Assembly: GCA_014529385.2 (NCBI GenBank)
Contig: CM043967.1
Span: 133,228,682 to 133,292,681 of the forward strand
Origin: Adiantum capillus-veneris
Lineage: Eukaryota > Streptophyta > Polypodiopsida > Polypodiales > Pteridaceae
Length of the DNA stretch: 64,000 bases
Reading direction: 5' to 3'
A program made the translations under genes and the position numbers. Positions 48,071-58,860 of this stretch are shown here, piece by piece; position 1 is the first letter of the stretch, and every line of letters starts with the position of its first letter. The notes under the pieces were generated by a model. That model had not been told where the DNA came from. It searched no databases and saw only the letters and a program-made list of their open reading frames with translations.

Positions 48071-49020
48071 TTAACCACTAGCGTCACAAGACACAACAAA
48101 TGGTTTGCCCATCTCAGGAAATTTTAAAACATAATTTTCCGCTATTTTAGCCTTCAAGGTCTCAAAAGCAGTCTCACAACTAGAAGTCCACACAAAACCC
48201 TTGTCTTTCTTTGTCAATTCGGTCAAAGGACTTGCTATCTTAGAGAAATCTTTAATGTGTGCTCTCTCATATTGTGCTAGATCCATAAAGCTTCTTACAT
48301 CTCTTACTAACATAGTCTTAACTTTATCAAGATCAATGTGAATCCCCTCTTTAGAAATCACTCTTCCCAAATACACAATCTGATCCTTTGCAAAAGAATA
48401 TTTACTTGCTTTGGCATACAATTTATGTTCACGCAAAACCTCAAATGTTTTCTTTAAGTGCAATGCATGATCTTCTTCATTTGTAGAATACACAAAAATA
48501 TTATCCAAGAATACCAAAATGAAGTCATCAAGATACGGGTGAAAAATATTATTCATTAAGCACATGAAAGTTGTTGGTGCATTAGTCAAACCAAAAGCAA
48601 GAACTCTAAATTCATAATGTCCATAACGTGTACGAAAAGAAATCTTTGGAATGTCCTCGACCTTAATGCGGATTTGATGGTAGCCAGAACGAAGATCAAC
48701 CTTTGAAAATATTGTAGCACCACTCAAATGACTAAGCAGTTCATCTATGTGAGGAAGAGGATATTTGTTCTTAATGGTCTTTTTGTTTAATCCCCTATAG
48801 TCGATGCATAACCTATATGTACCATCCTTTTTCTTTTGGAATAACACAGGACTACCCCAAGGAGATACACTAGGTTTAATGAAACCCTTTTTCAAAAGAT
48901 CATCAAGTTGTATCTTGAGCTCTTTAAGCTCATCAATATTGAACCTGTATGGAGATCTGGAATAAGGTGTCGCTCCTTCATATAGATCTATGGCATGGTC
49001 TACCGCTCTATGCGGAGGTA
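48071..49020 (-). pseudogene. Reverse transcriptase of gypsy copy 2
   Basis: The open part (48071-48895, 274 codons) spans the RT fingers, palm and thumb: [56 protein letters not shown] and [11 protein letters not shown]. The catalytic box, normally F-x-DD in Ty3 elements, reads [10 protein letters not shown], so the second Asp is Asn and polymerase activity should be lost. Upstream coding (to about 49020, including [19 protein letters not shown]) continues in the same general order. About ten residues are missing after DKVKTML. The frame ends at TAA 48073-48071, which is followed in sense by CAATTA. Confidence 0.85.
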
Positions 49021-49294
49021 TACCAAGAAGATCGTCCGGAACACATCCTTAACTTCATGTAAGAGATCCTCTATAAATTCTCGATTTGTCTCTTTATGTT
49101 TATCCCCAGATTCTCTTTAATCCCATTAGCAAACACAAGCAACGTCTCACACAAGCAAACACGAGCAACGTCTCACACTCTTATCTAAGTCACCTTATCA
49201 ATTTCATTGCCAAAACTAGATTTAGAATCTCTTTCCTTCCACAAAGAGTGTGACTTATCATCATCAAATGATTAAAGATATATTTTTCTTTCTT
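49021..49294 (-). other. Degraded linker between protease and RT, gypsy copy 2
   Basis: Low-similarity stretch with a short repeat of CAAGCAACGTCTCACAC (about 49137-49175). No domain is recognisable. In an intact element this position would hold the end of protease and the start of pol. Confidence 0.4.
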
Positions 49295-49667
49295 AACAAT
49301 CAATCAAAACATGATTTTCAATGATCTAATTGATACCAATGATAACATCATGCATATCAATGTTTATGTTATAGAAATCATCTTTATGATTTCGACTCTT
49401 CAAAGAAAAAAAAACAAATTTTCTACTAACTCTTTCGTGGAACTATTATTACCACTAGTTAAGTCCACAAGTCTTTTAACTTCTCGATTTAATTTCAAGT
49501 TTAATTTCTCAATCAATTAAGACGATAAAAAGCAATGAATACTATCCAAATCAATTAAGAAATTCAAATTTTAATCTCAACTTCTACGCATAAATTCGAT
49601 CTCAAAAAAGCTTTCAAAGGACGTATCAAAGATATAAAACATCACAAAGAAGGGGTAGATGACTTAC
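49295..49667 (-). pseudogene. Degenerate protease region of gypsy copy 2
   Basis: Closely matches 20755-21132 of copy 1, including KLNLKLNREVKRLVDLTSG on the minus strand and the IDMHDVIIGI block followed by a stop. It begins in sense with GTAAGT, the donor-like hexamer that adjoins the gag exon (boundary 49668/49667). Confidence 0.6.
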
Positions 49668-50158
49668 CTTTATCGTACGCATCGCCAAAAGTCTCCAATT
49701 GAGCCATCTTGGTACGTATTATCTTATCGGTCACCTTGCTCGAGCATTCGAAAATCTCGTGGTCGTGTTCTCGATATTGAAAGCATAATCCAAATCTTTG
49801 AGTTCTTCAATCCACGCTTCTAAATCTTCGCATATCTTTCTTATGCCATCAAACTCTTTAAGCTTAGCCTTCGTTAAGAATGATTTGGTTGTCGCTTCTC
49901 CCATATCGTCATCGTTTCTTTTGGCGGTACCCCAGCGCCGCCACGATGATTATTGTTTCCAGGTGGATTAGCATGGTTTTCACCTTCATGTTGGCCATCA
50001 AGGTCTACATAGATATCAAGCTCTCGTGCTGCTTTGCCCCGCAGAGCCTCAACACGCTCCCAATTTGTAATTTTCAGATCTTCTCATTGTCGCCGAATCA
50101 GGTCTTCTTGCTCCTTCATCCTCCTCTCGTATCCTTCCATGTCCAGAATCAACCGCTT
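49668..50158 (-). pseudogene. gag 5' region of gypsy copy 2
   Basis: Leader and N-terminal gag coding, with MEGYERRMKEQEDLIRRQ in frame from the LTR before a TGA, then an interrupted stretch encoding PPKETMTIWEK and KLKEFDGIRKICEDLEAW. It ends in sense at AAAG, just before GTAAGT. Confidence 0.6.
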
Positions 50159-50170
50159 GCTCTGATACCA
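50159..50170 (-). other. Primer-binding site (tRNA-Met), gypsy copy 2
   Basis: The minus strand reads TGGTATCAGAGC, two bases inside the 5' LTR. Confidence 0.9.
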
Positions 50171-50172
50171 AT

Positions 50173-51310
50173 TGTCACGGGAACCGAATAATAGAGATCG
50201 ATAGCAAAAGATAGCGAAAGAGATCTTTGTATTGATGAATCTTTGTAGAGTTTTGATACAACAGAGAAGCAAAATATATGGGCGCACTCCGTTGTATGGA
50301 GCTCGAACCTCCCGACCACCCCCGAGCTTCAGTTCGCTTGCATGCAGCGTCTCACTCGCACTCGCACTCACACTCGCACTCTCACTCTCACTCTCACTCG
50401 CACTCGTAGAAGAAGAGATCGGTGAATGATCCCCAAACGCACCACCCGTCATGCTTTTATCCTTCTTTTCCTCGAAAAGCCTGCACGATTTTCGTACCAA
50501 GTATACCTGCGAGAATAATATAAGAACGTGATCGCTAAGCGATCCATAAAGGTTAGATTCTATCATGACACTTTGCACAGATTCTGTTTCACACATTGAT
50601 TTCTGCATCGCCTACAAAATAGCCAAAAGAACATACTCGTGCAACCAATTCAACATGATAATCAAAGTAAAAAAACATAATTATATACCTTCATAATCTC
50701 AATTGCCATACTCTACCATGAAGAAACAATCCACTTCTTGGTTGATAGCAGGGAAAACTGTATGATGTTGTATGTCTGTCTGTCCCTGTGTACACTACAC
50801 TGCTGCTGTCTTCTGTTTGTTTTCATCATAACTTTTACAAACAAACTCAGAACAGAGCAATCCAGGTACTCAAAACGATGGGAATAGGTCTGGTCTACAA
50901 GGCAACACGGACAGAATTGCAAAAAAACGTCTGTGTTTGGCTAAAAACACAACTTTTAGGTCGCGACTCATAAAACCTCTATTTTTGGGTCTCCACTACT
51001 TTTACAACTTATTTTAAGCCTACCCATGCATTTTAAGCTAAAACACATAAATATAAAACATTGATATTAATAAAAATCTCAATTTTTATTGTTCATAGAC
51101 AGACTATCTGTTATTCATTAATCTTTATCAAATACGTCTTTAGTATATTATTTAGAAAAATAATATATGTTCTCTCTTAATATCTCAAACTCATTCATAT
51201 AAGCTCTATTTAATAGACTATTCAACAATCTTTCAAATCGTGCTAAATGAAAGATATGCCCTACTACATTCTTTTCGACTTTAAGAACTTCAAAGACTAG
51301 TCCTATTACA
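50173..51310 (-). repeat. 5' LTR of gypsy copy 2
   Basis: 1138 bp, with the intron-like segment at 50612-50716. It serves as the long-form reference against which the 1048-bp LTRs of copy 1 lack exactly that segment. Confidence 0.9.
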
Positions 51311-51478
51311 CTATAACAATTATGATACCACATGTATAAATAGACAATGTCCATGACTGTATATATAGAGCTTTATATGTACCTAGAGTGTCAACTTATA
51401 GATAATTAATTGATTGACTTTCCCTTCATATTCCAATATGTGGCATCTATGAATAAATAATGTATGCAGTAGGAGTAG
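51311..51478. repeat. Satellite array, last segment E
   Basis: The final satellite remnant, about 168 bp, ends near TGAATAAATAATGTATGCAG. No satellite motif is seen beyond this point, so it is the array edge within the window. Confidence 0.8.
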
Positions 51479-52566
51479 TAAGAGAATCCCTAAGAGGATA
51501 TATATATAGATATATAGTGTGGAGATTGGAGATTTCCGAGTAGGGTTCTACGTTATCAACTGTAGCAGCCTGTGCAAAAGCCAAGCTTTCCAGCCTGGCA
51601 AGGGTAAACTGAGCCCCATGCTAATGCACTCTAAATTGGCACATGGATATTTTGGTAAATTTTGAAGTGCGAGGCACAGCCGCCGGGGTCTATTGAGTCA
51701 GATTCGGACGAGGGCTCGTGAAACATTTTTTGTGGACCCAGCTTTGGAACTTTTTCACATATTATAACTAAAAGTTTCATAATATGAACCGGCTTGAGAA
51801 CCTTCTTGCCCAAATTTGAGCCAGCCATTTTTTATTTTGAACAAGCTGTGGATAAAGCGAACCTATTTTTTTTCGAGCTTGTATACTAATATTGTCGAAC
51901 AGTGTTTGCGACAAATGTGTCTCAACTTAGGCCCCTATCACACTGGGGCACCCAAAACATGGCCAAGAGGAGGTGGCGCCCCCCTATTCGTCCGCCAAAA
52001 AGTGATTTCGAGCCTAGAAGCTTTGTCAGATGGCCAGCCTCTTAAGCCCGGCCAACTTTCCAAAGTGGTGGCCATCTCTCAAAAAGTAACCCGCAAGCGC
52101 ACGTCACAGGTCTTAATATCGTGCCATTTTCAATTTCAAAAATGTAGGTTGAGAGCAAAGGGGAAAGAAGAAATTCCACCCCAAAATAGAGAAAAGTAGT
52201 GTAAACACCCAAAAGCATAGCCGGATTTTCTAAAATTTCCTCTTGGCAAATTCAAGGAAAGTATGTATGTATGTTACACTAATATTATTATGCAATGCTC
52301 CAATCTTCAATGATTGGTTGGTGGCCCACACTCCAGCAGTGTTTCATGAGCGATTAGATCACTCCTCCTTTTGGCTCTCCCACTTTGAGCGTGAGACTTC
52401 TGTCGTGGACATGGAGATTCCGATGCGCGCCACTCTTTTTCCCTCTGTCTCCACATGGTGCTAGCTGCCACCAACATCATGCTTCAATCAATGTTGACTG
52501 TGTGCTGCCATGAACAGACCCAGGTCCCACTCGCCTTGTCCCGCCCAAATGGCCAGGGCCCAGCAC

Positions 52567-52608
<42 letters not shown>

Positions 52609-54357
52609 TGCGGCACAGAAAACTTCTCTTCTTCTTCTTCTTCTTCTCTCAGCTGCGGCACAGAAAGCCAGGTCTCCATCGCCTGGAGCTATCGGTACAC
52701 TAGCGCCTAGCTAGGCCGCCATTCACTTGCTTCTCTGTCTCTCTCTGTCTCTCTGGTTCCAACTCAGGTGTAGGAGATGCGAACGCGTGGCGCTGCTCTT
52801 CGTAGTCTGTCAGGGCATCCCAGCTCATGTGTAGGAGCTGCCAACGCCTGACGCAGTTGATCTCCCTCGTCTCTCAGTGCATCTTAGCTCATGTGAAGAA
52901 GCTGCCAATGCCAGAATAGCAGTCTGCAGGCCGCCATCAAGCCTGGTCCAGCGCGCGAGCAGGTTGCTCAAATCAGTTGTGAAGGCTTCACTTCGACATA
53001 TTGAAGAAGACGTCGTGCAGTAGCGTAGCCTGTCGCAATACTTCAACTCATCGGCATTGGGTTCTCTTAAATCTTTCAGGTGCTTAGCATTTTTTCTCCT
53101 CTGGTTATTTCCATTGTTTGGAGGAATTAGACGTGGCACTCGATTAATCAAGCTCTTTATTCCCTCATCATGTATACTGCTCTCTCGATTATGGAATTAA
53201 TAGTGCATGAAGAAACTTAATTTTAGTGTAGCTTAGCCTCAAATGCCATGCTTGCATGTATAGATGGACGTAATTAGAGCAATGATAGAAAAAGATTTAC
53301 TGTAGATAGTTGGTTTATTAATGTACGTGAATGAGAATAAGTATACATGCATGGCTTTTATCTCTGTGTATTTAATCCAGCTATTTCTCTGTTAGACCGT
53401 AACTGGTTTTGGAATTTTTTTTATTTGTTAAATAAAGTTGCCCATGCTTCCAAAAGAGTGACTCACTGACAATTTGATAGAAGTACGAGATTTTTGTGCA
53501 CCTTGCGTGGGACCACACCCCAAACCCCCGTCCGTTGCATGCTTAAAAGCATACCTTGGCATTATAGAGAATTTTGCTAAGTCTTTTTTTTTAAAAAAAA
53601 CGCTGCTCATGTTGTAAAAGTAGGATGTAGAAGCTACTCCATGTTGTATAATGCGGCTCCAGTATAGTACCCAACCCTATTCAAGTTGATAAGCTTATGC
53701 TCATTCAAGTTGATTGATAAGCTTGTTGGTGGCTTCAGTCCAGAGATCTTTGATCATCCTTGTGGAGGCGCCTCCTTGAGTGCGGCCTCCTTAACGATGA
53801 TCAGCAACGTTAAGTTTGCTAGCTGATCATCGTCGCCATTGGCCCGATGCGAGATCTCCACAACCCCCATTGTATTGGCCCTTAAATGGGTTGAGAACAG
53901 GGTCGGTTCTCTTGCTTGTCTAGTTGTAGTTGCATGAACTGAACTAATTTGGCCCCTTAGGACGTCTTGAATCGAAAAGGCTTATAATTAGTCCTTTTCT
54001 AACTTACCAGGTTTCTTTTGATGGAGATTCAAAACTATTATCTTCCAGACTTTAAGCTGGATTCTGGAGACCTTGGTAAATGCTTTCACTCCCTAGATCA
54101 TATTGGGCAGTTATCTAAGCCAACCGCCACAATGCTTTGCTTTGATAGGATGTTAGAAAGGTGTATAGTCGGAATCTACCCTTCAACACACGTAAAGCTA
54201 TAATTAACATCATTTTCTACCGTTCAATTTAGAAACATGCCAACTATAATCCATCCCATTGACACCTTTGTCCATGTACACATAGGGTTCCAAAGCTAGA
54301 ATACCGCACATGTCAAATGGTGTACAAACAGTGTGATTTATAGTATCTTGATTGCTA

Positions 54358-54436
<79 letters not shown>

Positions 54437-54530
54437 CGAATGATAGGCTTAACATGCTTCTCTAATGTTAAGTGCTAGCCAGATTGCAATTTAGCAGCCT
54501 ACTTCTCTAATGATTTCATGTAGTCGAGTT
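51479..54530. other. Non-satellite, non-coding region with microsatellites
   Basis: No gene is supported. Short frames (for example 51816-52199) show no recognisable motif. It contains (CT)n at 52569-52604, (CTT)n at about 52624-52646 between two copies of CTCTCAGCTGCGGCACAGAA, and (GA)n at 54361-54431. Composition is less AT-rich than the satellite. Some or all may be the left part of the decayed transposon whose transposase lies at 54623-57750, but I found no terminal repeat. Confidence 0.6.
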
Positions 54531-54532
54531 AT

Positions 54533-54564
54533 CATGGGTTGTTACTAGTTAGTAACAACCCATG
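54533..54564. repeat. Palindrome upstream of second transposase
   Basis: Arms CATGGGTTGTTACT and AGTAACAACCCATG are perfect inverted copies around AGTT. One half is repeated directly at 54569-54600. It lies 58 bp upstream of the first ATG of the transposase remnant, so it may be part of a promoter or subterminal binding array. Confidence 0.75.
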
Positions 54565-54622
54565 TTACTAGTTATCATGGGTTGTTACTAGTTAGTAATG
54601 TGCGATTGTCGTATTTTTCAGA

Positions 54623-57600
54623 ATGAACACAGAGCACACTCACGAGTATTCTCTTAACGAAGCTATTTGGAATACCATTATTAGAATCCAATCTGTGATG
54701 GATTCCCATCGAGCTTGCATAAAGCTTCAAGACGATGTAATGCGTGTCTTATTTCAAGGCTTAGGCTCTGTTTCTGAAGAAAACGAGAAATGTCTTGCTA
54801 AGCTCTTGGCAGAGAAGAGCAATGATTGGAATGGAAGTCTTAATGATTTCAAAACACCAAGTAACTTCTCTGAAATACTGAAGCTCTACAAAGACAAAGG
54901 TATGGTTATCCCTCAAGAATGGAAACTATGTCTTGGCAGTGAAAGTCATCCCCATGAACCGCAAGTCTTTCCACCTAGCAAAGAGGATGCTGATAGAGAC
55001 ACCTCCATGTGTGTTTGCATTGACGGAGTCCGATCAAGACGTCGTCAGCGAGATTTCCTTGTTTGGCAGCAAAAGCAAAAAGGAGATGATGCCATTCTTA
55101 TACACATCTTTGATAGATCAATTGAGATGTCTCTGTCAAAGTGAAGAATATTGTCATGATTTCTTAAGCATGTGGAGAGCTCGAGAAAGATGGTTGGGCA
55201 AGGAGCCCTCTCAACATCCTGACTTTATTCAAGAAGTATGGGACGGAGAGAAAATGCGGATTTATCAGGACTTTTGGAATCTTGATGCCTTTTGGGAGGC
55301 TCCAGTTGTGTCTCAAAATGACAAGTGCAAGATGACATATCGAGCATTTCCCAAGTGTTTGTCAAGCAAAGAGCTTCTTAGTAGTTGGAACGAGGATACA
55401 CAAGCCTATGAGTTTGCATGTACAAGGTGTAAAAAACAAATTTGGGGGGAGAGGAAGCTTATTAGAGGAGACCCAAAGAATTTTTTTCTTCTCTTGCATT
55501 GCGATGGATTTCAAGCAGCATCAACAACTATGAAAGATAGTGCAGTAGTCGAGATCACTGTCTTGAATGGAGGAAAACGATCTACTCTTGGTTCTATTCC
55601 AGTATTGTTTCTTCCCCTGTCAAACAAAGAGTTAGAAAAGAAGCATGGAGATATTCTCTCTTGTTTTCTAGAGCCCTTGCTTCAGGATTTAGAAAGCTTA
55701 TTTCTCGATGGTTTTGAATCCAACTATGCCTATAGTAAAAGCCGTATTCATAAAGGGCTTCCAAATGAAACAACAATGTTGCGAGGAATCTTAATGATGT
55801 GCACTAGGGACCATCCAGCTCAATGTCAGCTAGGACAGTTCAAAGATGGCGGGAAGAGCTTTTGTCGACGGTGTAAAGCACGTGCATCACTTCAGCAAGA
55901 TGCAACTGGGTCAAGATATGTGTATGATAATAATAGGGTTCAAGCTAGACATCCTCCCCAAGGTCGAAATGTAGAAGACATGTGGTCAGCAATCAGACAA
56001 GCGAAACGATCTCCTACTAAAGAAGGCAAGGAAGATATACTTCGGGATGCAGGTTTGTCTGGGAAATCCATTCTCTGGACATTGTATCACTTATATGCGT
56101 TCAACCTGTCTAAAGACTTAGTATATGATTCTATGCATGTACTATCTCTGAACTTATTTCAGAAGTACATCAAAAAGCTGATCTTATCTGCTACTACACC
56201 AATGAAGCGTGCCATCGACAATGTTGTTAAGGAGGTTACATCTGTCATTCCAAAGATTATTTTGAACTCAGGGCGATGGCCAAGGAACCCATCGAGGCAC
56301 TTTAAAATGTTCAAGGCAGAAGAGTGCCAAAAATTTGTACAGTGGTGTCTGCCTCACATTCTAAATGTAGTGCAGGGAATCACAGATGAACAACGTTAAC
56401 TTGGGATGCTTCTTGTTGATATTTCTCACTTCTTATTCAATTTCTCTAGAAGAAAAGGATGGTCATTGAGCGACATCAAAACATGTCGCTCTCGACTATT
56501 ATCATGGAGAATCTTATCAGAACAGTACGAGGGTCCCAATAGCTCCCCTTTGGAGCATGTGGCAGGTACATAAGACTCTCAAGAATACTATCTCAATGAG
56601 ATTTTTTTAATTGTTTGATTTATATAGTTTTGACTAAGTGATGCTTGGATTAATACTTTGTATAGGTAGCGGTGAGATGCTTGACGATATCTTATGCCAT
56701 GGCTCTCATGATTGTTTTTGGTGTTTCTCTTTTGAGAGAAGCATATCAGGCTACTTAAGCATTCCAACTAACAACAAAGCCAATGAGATATCCTATACGA
56801 ATTTCCATAGTCGCATCTTGTTTACAAATACATGGAATCAATTAGAGATCGAAAAGGATGGGCTATTGTGTGAGAATAGATATATGAAAGCTCTTCACTC
56901 TTGCTTGCTTTCACCTCAAGGTAGGAGCTTTGATGAATCATCAAACCTTGGGTGTCATAATTGGCATTCTTTGTGTGCTTTTCTGGCAACCTCAGAGAAG
57001 CAAGCTCGAGAGCTATGGAGTAGTGCTATTCGGATTGGGCACTCTTGTGCTTGCAAAGATTTACTTAATAGAAATGGAATAGTCATTGGACGAAAATTGA
57101 GAAGAATTCCCTTCTTATTAAGTGCCAATGAAAAAGAATCAATCAAGAGGCTCTCAAGTGGAGACCCCTGCTCCTATGGCTATGAGTACTCCAAGGTTTT
57201 TGTAGATGAAGTGAAGTACAATGTAGGAGATTATTTGGTAGTAGCTAAAGATCACGAGTCAAAATTTTATGGGAGGCTATCAAAAATATTTTCTGTGGAG
57301 CAAGAAGGGATCGTTGTTGTGTTTGTCACGGTGGAGGCCATTGTGCAAAACTTTGATGGTATTGATGACATTTCTGGAATGTTCATCCTACACAAAAGTA
57401 AAAGGAATCAGTATGTCTCAGTGATACTACCAGTTCACTGTATTTGCTGGAAGTTTTTTTATATTCAAGGAGCAGGAGATGATATGGAGGTCTTGTATGA
57501 AATCAATGGATTTGATCGACGTCATCGTCCAGTGCTTCCAAGGGGGCTAGGATGTGTTCCTTCTTGGCCAAAGGAGGGCGACATTGTAATTGCTAAGGGA

Positions 57601-57750
57601 CTTGAAGCTTCTACAATAGAAGCTTTGGTGCAAAGTGTTGATATAGTAAATAGGAAAGCAATGCTCCACTGGAAAGGTGATCATCATGAAGAAACTTTTT
57701 GGGTCGATTGGAAATTCATCTTCTCTATTCAGATACATGGAAACAACTAG
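54623..57750 (+). pseudogene. Tnp2-like transposase of a second, divergent CACTA-type clade
   Basis: Plus-strand transposase remnant in several frames. 54623-55144 encodes a 173-residue N-terminus (MNTEHTHEYSLNEAIW). 54933-56399 carries the core in another frame: D191 in LLLHCDGF, D293 in CTRDHPAQ with downstream CRRCKA, and D399 in LVYDSMHVL, which line up with MDGVNPF, MHDYPG and LDPMHIF of the TNP2 at 31143-34871. A TAA at 56397-56399 is followed by continued coding (LGMLLVDISHFLFNFSRRKG), a GT...AG intron (56566-56665), and a last open part to 57750 with DCFWCFSFERSISGYL and NNKANE. The C-terminus (YNVGDYLVVAKDHESKFYGR) resembles the DUF4216-type end. It has a frameshift and a stop, so it is unlikely to be active. 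Element ends were not found. Confidence 0.75.
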
Positions 57751-58570
57751 GTAAGTCTTGTGAAATACTGTGTAAGTGATTTATGAAAAGTCTTTTACTA
57801 ATCTATGACTTGTTTTGCAAGTATTCAAAAGCATGGACAGACAATATGAAGTATCACATATAACTTGTAACTATAGATGGGACTTATTTCAAGTTTTCAA
57901 ATTATTTTATTGAGATTGAAAGAAATAAGGATTTCAATTATATATAGATGCGTACAGTCTTTAGATAAGAATTGAAATTTCTCTTTTAAGGATTTTTTAT
58001 CAAAGCTTGTATTGGATGGCACATGCTATTTAAAAGTTAATTGACGTTGCTTCATATGGCATTTTGTGAGTCTTTTTGTGTATTACTAGTAAAAGGTATT
58101 AGTTTTGAGTTATAATGTACATTTAAAATAATCTTCCTATACTTTTGAAATAATATTCTTGCTTGTGTTATGAGAGGTTTAAAGTAGGCAATTATTCAAA
58201 CATCTATCTCACAATGTTTTAATGTTACTTGCATGTGGTAAGCAATGGTAACAACCTTTCAAAGTATACGATGTAGTCGCTCTTAAAAAGTGTAGTCACC
58301 CACAAAGAAAGCGATCCAATTATATAACATTTATCAAGCATGCGGTATTAATTACCAAATGAAATTACCACATGATTGTCTTGTTACACCATATTCAACA
58401 CCACCATATCTCAATAGTCCTATGCTAATAATTATATTTCTCTAAATTGAGATAGCAGTCTATTAACATCATAGAATCAATCTCAAGATACCTATAAGAT
58501 CCATGTGATTGGCCTTGAACTCAAAGTTTTCTACTCAGTAGGGAATCTGTGCACACACATGCAGGCGTGA
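57751..58570. other. AT-rich non-coding stretch
   Basis: No open frame, repeat family or promoter is recognisable. It is probably 3' flanking sequence of the transposase remnant. Confidence 0.5.
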
Positions 58571-58579
58571 ATATGTTTG

Positions 58580-58586
<7 letters not shown>

Positions 58587-58634
<48 letters not shown>
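58587..58634. repeat. (GA)n microsatellite with GAA tail
   Basis: An uninterrupted GA tract followed by AAGAAGAAGAAT, directly next to the SINE-like sequence. On the minus strand it would be a CT-rich 3' tail. Confidence 0.85.
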
Positions 58635-58637
<3 letters not shown>

Positions 58638-58639
58638 AG

Positions 58640-58860
58640 AAGAAGAATAATAATTCTAACATTGTAGGAAACTATCCCAAGACACCTTAAAGATCTATCT
58701 GACGATGAGAGTTGAACTCAAGATTTGTTCTTCAAGAGGGAAATGGCATAACCAATCTACCACACTTGTGTGATAGAAAGGCTATACCATTTTCCTCTTC
58801 TTATTAGCACACACACATACACACATCCATACACACACCCCGGAAGAAGAGAGGGATTTG
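58640..58860 (-). repeat. SINE-like tRNA-derived sequence, second copy
   Basis: Minus-strand A-box-like TGGTAGATTGG (58752-58762) and B-box-like GAGTTCAACTC (58709-58719). GAG/CTC arms flank the TTCAACT loop as in a T-arm. A body with GATCTTTAAGGTGTCTTGGG and GTTTCCTAC follows, then a TTC/CT-rich tail. The head and body match the copy at 29700-29830 in the CACTA element. Two independent contexts argue for a dispersed repeat. It could still be a decayed tRNA-related repeat rather than an active SINE. Confidence 0.5.

Larger units (their letters stand above)
45135..51310 (-). mobile_element. Ty3/gypsy chromovirus copy 2
   Basis: A 6176-bp minus-orientation element with LTRs 45135-46270 (1136 bp) and 50173-51310 (1138 bp), the 5-bp duplication CTATA (45130-45134 and 51311-51315), primer-binding site 50159-50170 and purine tract at 46271-46282. 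It is the same family as copy 1 but without internal inversions. Sense order: gag leader, degenerate protease, RT, RNase H, integrase, chromodomain. The gag C-terminus with zinc knuckle is not visible, and pol is broken by stops, frameshifts and a catalytic substitution. LTRs differ at roughly a dozen or more positions by eye, so it looks older than copy 1. Confidence 0.92.

Noticed and set aside
51816-52199. 127-codon frame that might be a host gene
   Set aside because: No recognisable motif, no splice-site support, and composition like the surrounding non-coding DNA.
58752-58762. A functional tRNA gene at the A-box-like motif
   Set aside because: The anticodon arm and acceptor stem do not pair convincingly, and the unit is shared with a copy in the CACTA element, so a tRNA-derived repeat is more likely.
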